This document shows, one piece after another, positions 52,483 to 62,519 of a DNA stretch of 64,000 nucleotides. A program made the position numbers and the translations under genes. Origin of the DNA: Eubacteriales bacterium. GTDB lineage: Bacteria; Bacillota; Clostridia; Peptostreptococcales; Anaerovoracaceae. The stretch is from positions 31,820-95,819 of the forward strand of contig JAQUYC010000003.1 of the NCBI GenBank assembly GCA_028692105.1, in the 5' to 3' direction. Position 1 is the stretch's first letter. Each line of letters opens with the position of its first letter. The notes under the pieces were generated by a model that worked only from the letters and a program-made list of their open reading frames with translations, searched no databases and had not been told where the DNA came from.

Positions 52483-54852
52483 ATGAACGAAAAGACATAC
52501 AGAGTTCTTGAATACAATAAAATACTGGAAATGCTAAGGGCGGAAGCGGCGTCATCCATTACGAGAAAAACTATCGAAGAACTTAGACCAGCCTTTGACA
52601 TAAACTCCATTCAAGATATGCTGGCGGAAACCACGGAAGCGGTTTCCGTTATTACTCATAAAGGTGCTCTCCCTCTGGGCAGCTTTTATAACATCAAGGA
52701 CAGCATATATTTGGCTGATAAGGGGAGCACTCTTACGATGAAGCAGCTTCTCGAAATTTTGTATAATCTTCGTGTCACAGGAAATGCCGCGTCTTTTTTA
52801 AAAAGCGACCTGCCTGAACTGCCCATCATAAAAGGTCTTGCGGAATTGCTCAGTGTAAAAAAAGGACTTGCAGATAATATAGATCGCTGTATTATTTCAG
52901 AGGATGAAATAGCTGACAGCGCGAGCCCTGAACTTAAGAGCATCCGGAGAAACATACTTAGACAGAATGATGCGATCCGGGCTAAAATGAATCAGATCCT
53001 TAATTCATCGGATAACAGGACAATTCTTCAGGATGCAATTGTGACAATGAGACAGGGAAGATATGTAGTGCCTGTTAAGCAGGAGCATAAAGCAAGATTT
53101 GCCGGAATTGTTCACGATCAGTCATCAACAGGGGCGACGCTTTTTATTGAACCTCAGGCAATAGTCAACCTTAACAACGAGCTGAGGGAAATGGAACTGG
53201 CGGAGAAGGTGGAGATCGAAAGGATCCTTGCAGAATTGTCCGCTGAAGTTGCCGGTGTCAGTGATGAACTTTTGAACAACCAGGAAATTCTTTTAAAACT
53301 GGATTTTATCTTTGCCAAGGGAAAATTTTCTGTTAAACTGAAATGCACCGAGCCGGAATTAAACACCTCAGGAATCCTGAAGATAAGGGATGGAAGACAT
53401 CCGCTGATCGCAAAGGATAAGGTCGTTCCCATCAGCATTGCCATTGGGAAGGATTATCATACGCTTGTGATAACAGGACCAAACACAGGCGGAAAAACCG
53501 TGACGCTTAAAACTGTCGGACTCTTTGTGCTTATGACTCAGACCGGGCTTCATATCCCCGCAGGATCCGGTACGCAAATGCCTGTTTTTCAAAAGGTTTT
53601 TGCGGACATCGGTGATGAGCAGAGTATCGAACAGAGCCTTAGCACCTTTTCTTCTCATATGTCCAACATTGTGGACATAGTGGAAAACTCAGGAAAGGGG
53701 ACTTTGGTTCTTCTTGACGAACTTGGTGCCGGAACCGACCCTACTGAGGGAGCCGCTCTGGCTATTTCTATTTTGGAACATCTCTACGATAAAAGGGTAG
53801 ATACCATTGCAACGACACATTATACTGAACTGAAAAAGTATGCGGTAGCAACCCGGGGAGTGGAAAACGCATCCATGGAATTTGACGTAGAGACTCTGAG
53901 CCCCACATATCGTTTGTTTATCGGGACACCGGGAAGATCCAATGCGTTTCAAATATCTCAGAAGCTTGGCCTTAAACCGGTTATAATCAAACATGCAAAA
54001 GACCTGCTTGAGCAGGGTGACATAGAATTTGAAGATGTAATAACATCTATCGAAAAGGACAGAAAGCTTGCAGAAGAAGAACGTGATGAAGCAATCCTGC
54101 TGAACCTCGAAATGAAAAAGCAAAAAGAGCAATTTGACAGGGATCGTGTTAAACTTGAGGCGCAAAAGGAAAAGATCATCAGCAGAGCCAGGGAAGAAGC
54201 ACGGGATATGATAAGGGACGCAAAGGAATTTACAGACCAGGTGCAGAAGCAACTAAGGGAATTAGAACAAGAAAATAATACGGGGGAACGGAACCGGAAA
54301 TCTGAGGGAATACGGAAAAGGATTCGTGAGGCTTCCGATAAATATAGGGAAAAACCTGTTACTATAGAAAATTCAAATCCGGTAAAAACCGGAGAACTGA
54401 AAATAGGAGACAGAGTTAGAGTATTAAGTCTGGATCAAAAGGGAAATGTGCTTTCGCTTCCGGATGAAAAAGGAGAAATGCAGGTACAGGTAGGACTTCT
54501 GAAAATTAATGTGAACGTTGATAACATTAATCTGATCGAAAACGGGAAATCGAAAAAGGAAAATAAGACTACAAGATACGGTGCAATGTATCGAAGCAAG
54601 GTGCAGAGCATTATGCCCAGTATCAACGTAATACGAAGTAATCTGGACGATGCCTTGATGGATGTGGACAAATATCTGGATGATGCTTATATTGCAGGTC
54701 TTAAGGAAGTGACCGTCATTCACGGACGTGGAGAGGGGATCCTCAGGGAAGGGCTACATCAGATGCTGAAGAGCCACAAGCATGTATCCAAATTTCGCAA
54801 GGGTACTTATAATGAAGGTGGAGACGGCGTGACGGTCGTTGAATTGAAGTAA
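52483..54852 (+). CDS. mutS2: Endonuclease MutS2
   Basis: 789 aa from ATG 52483 (AAGGA nine bases upstream; an ATG at 52477 is too close). The MutS core carries Walker A GPNTGGKTVTLKT (~331) and LLDELGAGTDPTEG. A long coiled coil (~520-640) and the C-terminal Smr nuclease domain (~715-789; TVIHGRGEGILREGLH) follow. No mismatch-binding N-terminal domain is present. MutS2 proteins are linked to suppressing recombination and rescuing collided ribosomes. Confidence 0.96.
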   Translation: MNEKTYRVLEYNKILEMLRAEAASSITRKTIEELRPAFDINSIQDMLAETTEAVSVITHKGALPLGSFYNIKDSIYLADKGSTLTMKQLLEILYNLRVTGNAASFLKSDLPELPIIKGLAELLSVKKGLADNIDRCIISEDEIADSASPELKSIRRNILRQNDAIRAKMNQILNSSDNRTILQDAIVTMRQGRYVVPVKQEHKARFAGIVHDQSSTGATLFIEPQAIVNLNNELREMELAEKVEIERILAELSAEVAGVSDELLNNQEILLKLDFIFAKGKFSVKLKCTEPELNTSGILKIRDGRHPLIAKDKVVPISIAIGKDYHTLVITGPNTGGKTVTLKTVGLFVLMTQTGLHIPAGSGTQMPVFQKVFADIGDEQSIEQSLSTFSSHMSNIVDIVENSGKGTLVLLDELGAGTDPTEGAALAISILEHLYDKRVDTIATTHYTELKKYAVATRGVENASMEFDVETLSPTYRLFIGTPGRSNAFQISQKLGLKPVIIKHAKDLLEQGDIEFEDVITSIEKDRKLAEEERDEAILLNLEMKKQKEQFDRDRVKLEAQKEKIISRAREEARDMIRDAKEFTDQVQKQLRELEQENNTGERNRKSEGIRKRIREASDKYREKPVTIENSNPVKTGELKIGDRVRVLSLDQKGNVLSLPDEKGEMQVQVGLLKINVNVDNINLIENGKSKKENKTTRYGAMYRSKVQSIMPSINVIRSNLDDALMDVDKYLDDAYIAGLKEVTVIHGRGEGILREGLHQMLKSHKHVSKFRKGTYNEGGDGVTVVELK

Positions 54853-54871
54853 GGGCTTGGGATTTTGTGTC

Positions 54872-55016
54872 CGAAAACCGCTCGAGAATTCCTCGTGAGG
54901 TCTTACTCTCGAAAACCGCTCACCCTCAAATATTCCCACTAAAGTTAATATTTTCGGGTACGGACGGTTTCCTATGATTAAGACCATCACGCGCACTTAA
55001 ATCCAGGACGGTTTTC
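54872..55016. repeat. Direct and inverted CGAAAACCG repeats between mutS2 and the DUF523 gene
   Basis: CGAAAACCGCTC occurs at 54872-54883 and 54910-54921. The inverted core GGACGGTTT(T)C is at 54962 and 55006-55016. A related GAAAACCGTCC is at 1880-1890. No coding frame is evident in this 261-base gap. Confidence 0.45.
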
Positions 55017-55113
55017 TTGGGAAGCTACCAAGCCTCGAATAAAGATAGATTAGCGGCTGGAAAGGATATATAATGATTCCATTGACTAAAAGCGGCTCGG
55101 AGGTCAGAGTTTT

Positions 55114-55554
55114 ATGTATTTAATAAGTGCATGTCTGGCCGGGGTCAACTGTAAATACAACGGCAGCAACAATGAATGCGGCTGGATTAAAGATCTTATG
55201 AAGGACAAAGAATGTTTGCTTGTCTGCCCGGAGGAATTGGGAAAGCTGTCGACTCCCAGGCCGCCGTCTGAGATTATCAACGGAAAAGCAATTGACAAAA
55301 ACGGTAAGAATGTTACCGATAATTTGATATATGGAGCTGAAAAGGCATTGGAAAAAGCAGAAAAAAGGGCCGCTGAGCTTGGGCAGGAGATCGAATTGGC
55401 TATTCTGAAGTCAAACAGTCCTTCCTGCGGCTCCGGAAAAATATATGACGGTACTTTTACCGGAACTCTGATCGACGGGGATGGCATCTTTGCTGAAATA
55501 CTGAAGAAAAAGGGAATTACGGTAATTACGGAAAAACAGGAGGATTATAAATGA
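55114..55554 (+). CDS. DUF523 family protein
   Basis: 146 aa, a complete DUF523 domain: SACLAGVNCKYNG, LVCPEELGKLSTPRPPSEI, and the C-terminal LKSNSPSCGSGKIYDGTF. Conserved cysteines (CLAGxxC, CPE, PSCG) suggest metal or cluster binding, but no function is established. The argS ATG overlaps its stop (ATGA), so the two are translationally coupled. Confidence 0.88.
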   Translation: MYLISACLAGVNCKYNGSNNECGWIKDLMKDKECLLVCPEELGKLSTPRPPSEIINGKAIDKNGKNVTDNLIYGAEKALEKAEKRAAELGQEIELAILKSNSPSCGSGKIYDGTFTGTLIDGDGIFAEILKKKGITVITEKQEDYK

Positions 55555-57269
55555 TAAATTTTAAAGAGGAAATAGCAGCTTTACTGAATGAAACAATAGA
55601 CGGGCTTTCTGCAGGAGAGATCATGGATATGATCGAGATCCCAACAGACAGCAAAATGGGTGATTATGCGTTTCCGTGCTTTAAACTGGCGAAGCTGCTC
55701 AGAAAGGCACCTCCGATGATCGCACAGGGAATTGCAGAAAAGCTTCAGGGCAGCGAATTATTTGATAAGGTTGAGAATGTCAATGCCTACGTAAATATGT
55801 TCCTGTCAAGAAAGGTTTTTATGAAAGAACTCTTATCCGGTGTTATTGAGATGAATGACAGTTTCGGAAGCAGCGATATCGGCAGAAATCGAAAAGTTAT
55901 TGTTGAGTTTTCATCCCCCAATATCGCAAAACCGTTTCATATCGGACATATCAGAAGTACGGTTATCGGGAACTCTATTTATAAGATTTATGATTTCTTA
56001 GGATATGACACAGTTAGAATCAATCATCTGGGTGACTATGGAACCCAATTCGGTAAAATGATCGTTTCATTTCGCCGATGGGGTAATGAAGAAGATGTGA
56101 ATAGGGAGCCGATAAAAACATTGCTGAGCTATTATGTAAAATTCCATGAGGAGGCAGAGAAAGATCCTACTCTTGAGGAAGAAGCCAGGAATGTTTTTAC
56201 GAGACTCGAAAACAAGGAGCCGGAGGAAGTCAGGCTTTGGCAATGGTTCCGTGACGAGAGCCTGAAGGAATTCAACAGGGTATATGAGATGCTCGGGATC
56301 AAGTTTGATTCCTATGCCGGAGAAAGCTTTTATTCGGATAAAATGGAAAACGTCATCAACATGCTCAAGGAGGCAGATCTCCTGAAAGAATCCGACGGCG
56401 CCAATATAGTAGACCTTGAAGAATACGGCATGTCTCCCGCTCTTATCACGAAGAAAGATGGTTCTTCTCTCTACATCACAAGGGATATAGCCGCTGCAGT
56501 ATACAGAAAAGAGCATTATGATTTCTACAAAAATTTATATATTGTTGCCTCACAGCAAAACCTGCACTTCCAGCAATGGATCAAGATCATCGAGCTTCTT
56601 GGCTATGACTGGTCAAAGGATTGCGTGCATATACCTTTCGGACTTGTCAGCCTTGAAGAAGGAACCATGTCGACAAGACACGGCAGGGTCGTGTTCCTGG
56701 AAGATGTATTGAACAGGGCAGTGAATCAGACAAAGGATATAATCCTTGAAAAGAATGTGAATACGGATAGTTTAGACATCACCGCAAAACAGGTCGGTAT
56801 CGGAGCTGTTATATTCCAGGAGCTCTCCAATAACAGGATCAAGGACTATGTGTTCTCCTGGGATAAAGTACTTAATTTTGAAGGTGAGACCGGACCGTAT
56901 GTCCAATACACTCACGCAAGGGCCGCCAGTGTCCTGAGAAACGGTGAGGAAAGCACAAATCATGCTCTTGCAGCTTTTGATCAGGCAAATATGGGATATA
57001 TCACAGGCGACAGCGCTTATGAATTGTCAAAATTGATCTATCGATTCCCGGAAATTGTTGCAGAAGCCGGCGAAAAGTATGAACCCTCCATAGTAACAAG
57101 GCATATCGTGAATATTGCTCAGGGTTTTAACAAATTTTATCATGATGAACATATACTGGTTCAGAATGAAGATGAAAAAATGGCAAAGCTGCTTCTTGTT
57201 TATGCAACGAAACAGACAATTCAAAACGGTCTGAAGCTGCTGGGAATGGAAGCACCGGAAAGGATGTAG
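55551..57269 (+). CDS. argS: Arginyl-tRNA synthetase
   Basis: 572 aa class I enzyme. N-terminal Arg-specific Add-1 domain, HIGH motif within SSPNIAKPFHIGHIRST, the KMSKS counterpart MSTRHGR, and the anticodon-binding DALR domain at the C-terminus (VQYTHARAASVLRN opens it). It attaches arginine to tRNA-Arg. Confidence 0.97.
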   Translation: MINFKEEIAALLNETIDGLSAGEIMDMIEIPTDSKMGDYAFPCFKLAKLLRKAPPMIAQGIAEKLQGSELFDKVENVNAYVNMFLSRKVFMKELLSGVIEMNDSFGSSDIGRNRKVIVEFSSPNIAKPFHIGHIRSTVIGNSIYKIYDFLGYDTVRINHLGDYGTQFGKMIVSFRRWGNEEDVNREPIKTLLSYYVKFHEEAEKDPTLEEEARNVFTRLENKEPEEVRLWQWFRDESLKEFNRVYEMLGIKFDSYAGESFYSDKMENVINMLKEADLLKESDGANIVDLEEYGMSPALITKKDGSSLYITRDIAAAVYRKEHYDFYKNLYIVASQQNLHFQQWIKIIELLGYDWSKDCVHIPFGLVSLEEGTMSTRHGRVVFLEDVLNRAVNQTKDIILEKNVNTDSLDITAKQVGIGAVIFQELSNNRIKDYVFSWDKVLNFEGETGPYVQYTHARAASVLRNGEESTNHALAAFDQANMGYITGDSAYELSKLIYRFPEIVAEAGEKYEPSIVTRHIVNIAQGFNKFYHDEHILVQNEDEKMAKLLLVYATKQTIQNGLKLLGMEAPERM

Positions 57270-57273
57270 CAAT

Positions 57274-58146
57274 ATGAGATATGAAGGAAGTGTATACAGA
57301 CCGCCAAGTGAGGCATACAGCCTGATTGTGCAGGTGACGATCGGGTGCGCACACAATAAGTGTACCTTTTGCAGTATGTTCAAAGATAAGCGGTTCCGTG
57401 TAAGAAAAATTGATGAGGTTATTGAGGACCTGGAATCTGCAAGAAGACATTACCGCAGTGTAAACAGGATATTCCTTGCGGACGGAGATGCTTTAGTATT
57501 GCAGAATAAAGATCTGCTCGTAATTCTTGATCATATCAAAAAACTGTTCCCGGAATGCGAACGGGTAGGAATTTATGGCTCACCACAGGATGTTTTGAGA
57601 AAGACCCAAGAAGAGCTGACTGAACTCTCAGAGCATGGAATCGGCATAGTATATATAGGAGCAGAGTCGGGAAGCGACAAAGTTCTTATCGATATTAAAA
57701 AAGGCGCCACAAGGGCGCAAATTATCGAATCGGTTAAAAAGATCGAAGCTTCCGGAATCCAGGCTTCGGTTACCTTTATTTCCGGATTGGCAGGGAGAGA
57801 CGGATGGGAGGATCATGCCATAGAGTCAGGGACTATGATAAGTGAGATGGAACCGTCGTATGTCGGTCTTCTTACGCTGCTCACAGAACCGGGAGCAGAA
57901 CTGCACCGTGATATCATAGAAGGCCGCTTCAATACACTTAATCCGATAGAGGTTTTGAAGGAAACCGAACTTATGCTCGAAAATATTAACGTTACAAAAA
58001 CCTGTGTTTTCCGTAGCAATCATGCGTCAAACTACTTATCCTTAAAGGGCAATCTCCCCGCGGATAAGGAAAGGATGCTGCAGCAGCTGCGCAATGCGAT
58101 GAAGCATACCGATATGCTGAAGGATGACAGGTTCCGCATGTTGTAA
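57274..58146 (+). CDS. Radical SAM protein (Elp3-like fold), unknown substrate
   Basis: 290 aa. The cluster motif is GCAHNKCTFC, that is Cys-x4-Cys-x2-Cys instead of the usual x3 spacing, a spacing I associate with this uncharacterised family. IFLADGDALVL and VYIGAESGSDKVLIDIKKG are radical-SAM barrel segments. There is no SPASM or B12 domain. It begins four bases after argS. The reaction is unknown; C-methylation, thiolation or metabolic rearrangements are all possible for such a fold. Confidence 0.85.
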   Translation: MRYEGSVYRPPSEAYSLIVQVTIGCAHNKCTFCSMFKDKRFRVRKIDEVIEDLESARRHYRSVNRIFLADGDALVLQNKDLLVILDHIKKLFPECERVGIYGSPQDVLRKTQEELTELSEHGIGIVYIGAESGSDKVLIDIKKGATRAQIIESVKKIEASGIQASVTFISGLAGRDGWEDHAIESGTMISEMEPSYVGLLTLLTEPGAELHRDIIEGRFNTLNPIEVLKETELMLENINVTKTCVFRSNHASNYLSLKGNLPADKERMLQQLRNAMKHTDMLKDDRFRML

Positions 58147-58215
58147 TAAAATACTGCGATGAGGCGTTAATATCTATTCGATTCGCTTCGTTAAAAGTGC
58201 TTATGGAGGTCGGAT

Positions 58216-59733
58216 ATGAAGATTTTATTGACTACGCTGAATTCCAAATATGTCCATTCCAATCTGACGTTGAAATATCTTTTTGCCTGTGCAGAGAGGA
58301 ACAGAGACTCTATTGATATCCGGGAATTCACCATTAACAATGAAGAAGATTACATTTTTACCGAGCTCTTAAGGAAAGGCTACGATGTCATTTGCTTTTC
58401 ATGTTATATCTGGAATATAGAAAAAGTATTATACCTGGCTGAAAATATAAAAAAGGCCAAGCCGGAAATAAAAATTCTTTTAGGCGGTCCTGAAGTAAGC
58501 TTTGACGTGGTGCCATTAATGATTCAGCATAAATTTATTGACTTTATAATTTCCGGAGAGGGGGAAGCGCCTTTCTCCGAACTGACAGAAATGTTGATCT
58601 CAGGTGAGCAGGAATTGGATAAGATCGCCGGCCTGACTTACAGGAGAGGCGGGAAAATATATGTGAACCCGGCCGCTCCTCCTTTGAATTTCGAATCTGT
58701 CCCTTTTCCATATCTTAACCTGGTGTGTGAGGAGGATAAGGTACTGTATTACGAATCCTCAAGGGGTTGCCCTTATAACTGCAGTTACTGCCTGTCATCT
58801 CTTGAGCGTAAGGTCCGGGCTTTGTCCATGGAACGCGTCAAAAGTGATCTGAGCTATTTTATCTATAAACGGGTTCAGCAGGTAAAGTTTATTGACAGGA
58901 CATTTAACTGGAACAGGGAGAGATGTCTTGAGATAATGCAATATCTTATCATGGGCGACAATGGAGTTACAAACTTTCATTTTGAGCTCTGCGGCGACCT
59001 TATCGATGATGACATGATTCAGCTTCTTGGCACTGTCAGGCCGGGTCTGTTACAGTTTGAGATAGGCGTTCAGTCAACGAATGAGAGTGCTTTAAGCGCA
59101 TGCGGCAGGAGTTCGGAATTTGAAAAACTTGCAGAAAACGTAAAACGTCTGAGGGAGCCGGGCAATATACATATTCACCTCGATTTGATAGCCGGTCTGC
59201 CATATGAGGACTATACCTCCTTCCGAAAATCCTTCAACGATGTGTATGTTTTGAAAATGCATCAGCTTCAACTGGGTTTTCTGAAGCTGCTTAAGGGTGC
59301 GCCGATTCGGGAACAGTCAGAGGAACACGGATATATTTACCGGAGCAAGCCGCCATATGAGGTGATTTCCAGTAAATACATGACTGCCGATGATTTTATT
59401 CGGCTGAAGCAGATAGAGAATTTGCTCAATTTGTACTATAATAGAGAAGGTTTCAGTCTAACTTTGGAGTTTGCTATCGAAAACTTTGCTATGACGCCAT
59501 TTGATTTTTATGAGGAATTTGCGGACTATTACTACTCTAAAGGATTCCAGCACAAGTCACATAAAAAGGAGGACTTGTATCGGATATTTTACTTGTATGC
59601 CGGCTGGAAAGAGCAGCTTATTCCTGAAATCAAGGGAAAAATTAAAAAATTGCTTATGAAAGACATGCAGAACACATTAAATTCGGATGCAATAAAAAAA
59701 TTTGAGCGAAAGGGATGGGAATACAGTCAATGA
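58216..59733 (+). CDS. B12-binding radical SAM protein with DUF4080
   Basis: 505 aa. N-terminal cobalamin-binding Rossmann domain (~1-140; KILLGGPEVSFD) lacking DxHxxG, so a base-off cobalamin would not be His-ligated. Then the radical SAM core with CPYNCSYC (~195), and a C-terminal DUF4080 region (~360-505). Proteins of this type are usually methyltransferases or ring-forming enzymes acting on unactivated carbon. It would consume the cobalamin imported by the ECF operon. GGAGG precedes the ATG. The next gene overlaps its stop. Confidence 0.88.
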   Translation: MKILLTTLNSKYVHSNLTLKYLFACAERNRDSIDIREFTINNEEDYIFTELLRKGYDVICFSCYIWNIEKVLYLAENIKKAKPEIKILLGGPEVSFDVVPLMIQHKFIDFIISGEGEAPFSELTEMLISGEQELDKIAGLTYRRGGKIYVNPAAPPLNFESVPFPYLNLVCEEDKVLYYESSRGCPYNCSYCLSSLERKVRALSMERVKSDLSYFIYKRVQQVKFIDRTFNWNRERCLEIMQYLIMGDNGVTNFHFELCGDLIDDDMIQLLGTVRPGLLQFEIGVQSTNESALSACGRSSEFEKLAENVKRLREPGNIHIHLDLIAGLPYEDYTSFRKSFNDVYVLKMHQLQLGFLKLLKGAPIREQSEEHGYIYRSKPPYEVISSKYMTADDFIRLKQIENLLNLYYNREGFSLTLEFAIENFAMTPFDFYEEFADYYYSKGFQHKSHKKEDLYRIFYLYAGWKEQLIPEIKGKIKKLLMKDMQNTLNSDAIKKFERKGWEYSQ

Positions 59734-60749
59734 GACCCGATGATTATGATATCAAGAAACGTCCTGACAGAGTGAGCAAATATTTTGAAAAATATGCCGA
59801 AGACTTTGTTTTTGATGAATTCAGTGATGCATACATAAACAAGACAGGATTTCATTGTATGAAAGGTGTACCCGTACCTCTAAGAAAGCAGGATGCAGGG
59901 AAATTTCACGGAGGAAACGAATTGCTCATGAATGTCATTGCGAAGAATATCACTTTGATTATGGGCATTAATACGAAATTCAAATATATCGAAAACTATC
60001 TTGAGTTTATGGAGAATTTTAATAAAAAAAATATAGTAAATGCACTTGTCAAGGAAGGCAGGGCCGCTGCCTCGAGTCAGGATAATGACAAGGCTGCTAT
60101 CCATTTTCGGGCGGCACTCTGCATTCTGCCGGATAACATCAAGGCTATGTATAGCTATGCCCTGATATGTCGGGAACTGTACCTTGCCGGCGGGGATGAG
60201 GAGTATGTCGGGCGGTTTAAAGCTGAAGCAAATGAGTTTTTTGAATTTCTTGTAGCTCTTTACCCCAGGTTCAGTAAGGGATATTACTATCTTGGCTATG
60301 CTTATTTAAACCTCGGCCTTTATATCAAAGCAAAGTTGACTTGGGATCATTTTATGGATATTACGGCTAATCCGGATGACAGGCTTGAAATCGAAAACCG
60401 ACTAAATCAGCTTGAGCAGCCGGTCAGAATAGAAGAAGGATGTAATGCATTTTTATCCGGCAGGTATGAACATGCAATAAGTATTCTAAAACCGTTTGTA
60501 AATACAAGATTTAAGGACTGGTGGCCGATGTCATATTATTTAGGCGTTGCCTATGAAAGAACAGGAGATAAAAAGAAAGCCGTTGATGCGTTTAAGCGAG
60601 TACTTGCGCTAAATCCGTCTCATGTGGAATCCATGGACGAACTGGCGAATATCTATGAGGAAAGCAAGGATGCAGATAACGAGAATAAATACAGAAATAA
60701 AGCCGATCTGATCAGGTCAGGAGGATATGAATTCAAAGGAGGAAAATAA
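59730..60749 (+). CDS. TPR-repeat protein
   Basis: 339 aa from ATG 59730, which overlaps the previous stop (ATGA); ATG 59715 is an alternative. An N-terminal ~115 residues have no family I recognise (PVPLRKQDAGKFHGG is conserved-looking). From ~115 on there are about five tetratricopeptide-like helix pairs, for example MSYYLGVAYERTGDKKKAVDAFKRVLALNPS. No signal peptide or membrane segment. TPR domains bind proteins, so it may scaffold the radical-SAM enzyme encoded upstream (inference from overlap). Confidence 0.8.
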   Translation: MRPDDYDIKKRPDRVSKYFEKYAEDFVFDEFSDAYINKTGFHCMKGVPVPLRKQDAGKFHGGNELLMNVIAKNITLIMGINTKFKYIENYLEFMENFNKKNIVNALVKEGRAAASSQDNDKAAIHFRAALCILPDNIKAMYSYALICRELYLAGGDEEYVGRFKAEANEFFEFLVALYPRFSKGYYYLGYAYLNLGLYIKAKLTWDHFMDITANPDDRLEIENRLNQLEQPVRIEEGCNAFLSGRYEHAISILKPFVNTRFKDWWPMSYYLGVAYERTGDKKKAVDAFKRVLALNPSHVESMDELANIYEESKDADNENKYRNKADLIRSGGYEFKGGK

Positions 60750-60750
60750 C

Positions 60751-62517
60751 TTGAAGAAGCTAATGACGGGAAATGAGGCTGTAGCCAGAGGAGCTTATGA
60801 AGCGGGACTAAAGTTCGCTTCGGCTTATCCCGGTACACCCAGCACAGAAATATTAGAAAATATGATTCAATACAAAGAAGATATATTCAGCGAGTGGGCA
60901 CCCAATGAAAAGGTTGCTTTGGAAGCCGCTATAGGGGCTTCTGTAGCCGGTGCACGATCAATGGCAGCGATGAAACATGTAGGCTTAAATGTTGCGGCAG
61001 ATCCTTTGTTCACCTTTGCTTATACCGGAGTAACAGGGGGCTGTGTAATCGTATCAGCTGATGATCCGGGTATGCACAGTTCACAGAATGAGCAGGACAA
61101 CAGAAATTACGCAGCAGCAGCAAGAGTTTTAATGCTGGAACCATCCGACAGCCAGGAGTCAAAAGACTATATGAAACTGGCATTTGAGCTGAGTGAAAGG
61201 TTTGACACACCGGTTCTTATGCGAATGACCACCAGGGTATGTCATAGCAAGGGCCTGGTAACACTTGGAGAAAGAGTAGAGAGGGAATTAATTCCATATA
61301 AACATAACATTCAGAAATATGTTGCTACACCTGCAAACGGAAAGGTCCTGAGAAAAAAGCTGATTGACCGGCTTAAAAATATGGAAGCCTATTCAAATGA
61401 AACTGAAATAAACAAGGTAGAATATAACGGAACCGAAATAGGTATAATAAGTGCCGGTGTTGCCTACCAATACGCCAGAGAGGTATTTGGAGACGATGCG
61501 TCGTATCTGAAGCTTGGCATGACCTTCCCTATGCCTATTGCTAAAATCAAAGAATTCGCAGGAAAGGTAAAAAAACTGTATGTAATAGAAGAAATGGATC
61601 CTTACATTGAAAACCATTTGAAGGCTGCAGGGATTTCATGTATAGGCAAGGATATTATCCCCGAAATGGATGAATTGAATACGGATATCGTGCGTAAAGC
61701 AGTATTCGGGACAGTGACAGAAACACTGAAAACTGAAAAGGAAGCGATCGGGAGACCTCCTGTACTATGTGCCGGCTGTCCTCACAGGGGTATGTATTAC
61801 GCCTTGAGCAAGAAAAAGAATCTCCTTGTTACCGGAGACATCGGCTGCTATACGCTGGGCTCAGCGCCGCCGCTATCCTCTTTACATACATGTTTCTGTA
61901 TGGGAGGCAGTATCAGCTCCGGGCACGGTGCATCCACTGTGTTGAAAAGAGGCGGTTCTGACTTAAGGGTGGCTGCTATTATCGGTGATTCAACATTCCT
62001 GCATTCAGGTATTACCAGCCTTATGGACGTAGTGTATAACAAAGGAAATAATGTAACCATCATTCTTGACAACCGAATCACTGCAATGACAGGACACCAG
62101 GAGAATCCGGGAACCGGCTTTACGCTCATGGGAGAACCCACAACTGAAGTAGATATTCCGATGTTGTGCAGAGCGATCGGCATTAAAGATGAAAACCTCT
62201 ATATCATCAACCCCCTACACTTAACAGAGTCGGGAGAAGTGGTGGATGAGGCCTTGGCAAAAGATGAGCCTACTGTTATTATTGCCAAATGGCCTTGTGT
62301 ATTGAAGAAATTTTCAGATCAGGATAAAAGAGAGTTTGATCTCAGCCCGAAATCCTGCGTAATTGATCAGGATAAATGTACGAAGTGCCGGTTGTGCGTA
62401 AAAACCGGATGCCCTGCAATAAATTCAGGCGAGATAATCGAAATTGATCCGGAATCTTGTACAGGCTGTACCGTATGCATGCAGGTCTGTCCGTTTGATG
62501 CAATCAGGGAGGTGTAG
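60751..62517 (+). CDS. iorA: Indolepyruvate:ferredoxin oxidoreductase alpha subunit
   Basis: 588 aa from a TTG at 60751, eight bases after AAAGGAGG; the ATG at 60727 precedes this site and is rejected. The pyrimidine-binding region (GNEAVARGAYEAG, YPGTPSTEI, APNEKVALEAAIGA), the TPP-binding region (GDSTFLHSGITSLMDVV, TIILDN) and a C-terminal 2[4Fe-4S] ferredoxin domain (CTKCRLCVKTGC, CTGCTVCMQVCP) are complete. It oxidatively decarboxylates aryl-2-oxoacids from aromatic amino-acid transamination to aryl-acyl-CoA with reduced ferredoxin, supporting amino-acid fermentation. Confidence 0.96.
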   Translation: MKKLMTGNEAVARGAYEAGLKFASAYPGTPSTEILENMIQYKEDIFSEWAPNEKVALEAAIGASVAGARSMAAMKHVGLNVAADPLFTFAYTGVTGGCVIVSADDPGMHSSQNEQDNRNYAAAARVLMLEPSDSQESKDYMKLAFELSERFDTPVLMRMTTRVCHSKGLVTLGERVERELIPYKHNIQKYVATPANGKVLRKKLIDRLKNMEAYSNETEINKVEYNGTEIGIISAGVAYQYAREVFGDDASYLKLGMTFPMPIAKIKEFAGKVKKLYVIEEMDPYIENHLKAAGISCIGKDIIPEMDELNTDIVRKAVFGTVTETLKTEKEAIGRPPVLCAGCPHRGMYYALSKKKNLLVTGDIGCYTLGSAPPLSSLHTCFCMGGSISSGHGASTVLKRGGSDLRVAAIIGDSTFLHSGITSLMDVVYNKGNNVTIILDNRITAMTGHQENPGTGFTLMGEPTTEVDIPMLCRAIGIKDENLYIINPLHLTESGEVVDEALAKDEPTVIIAKWPCVLKKFSDQDKREFDLSPKSCVIDQDKCTKCRLCVKTGCPAINSGEIIEIDPESCTGCTVCMQVCPFDAIREV

Positions 62518-62519
62518 AA

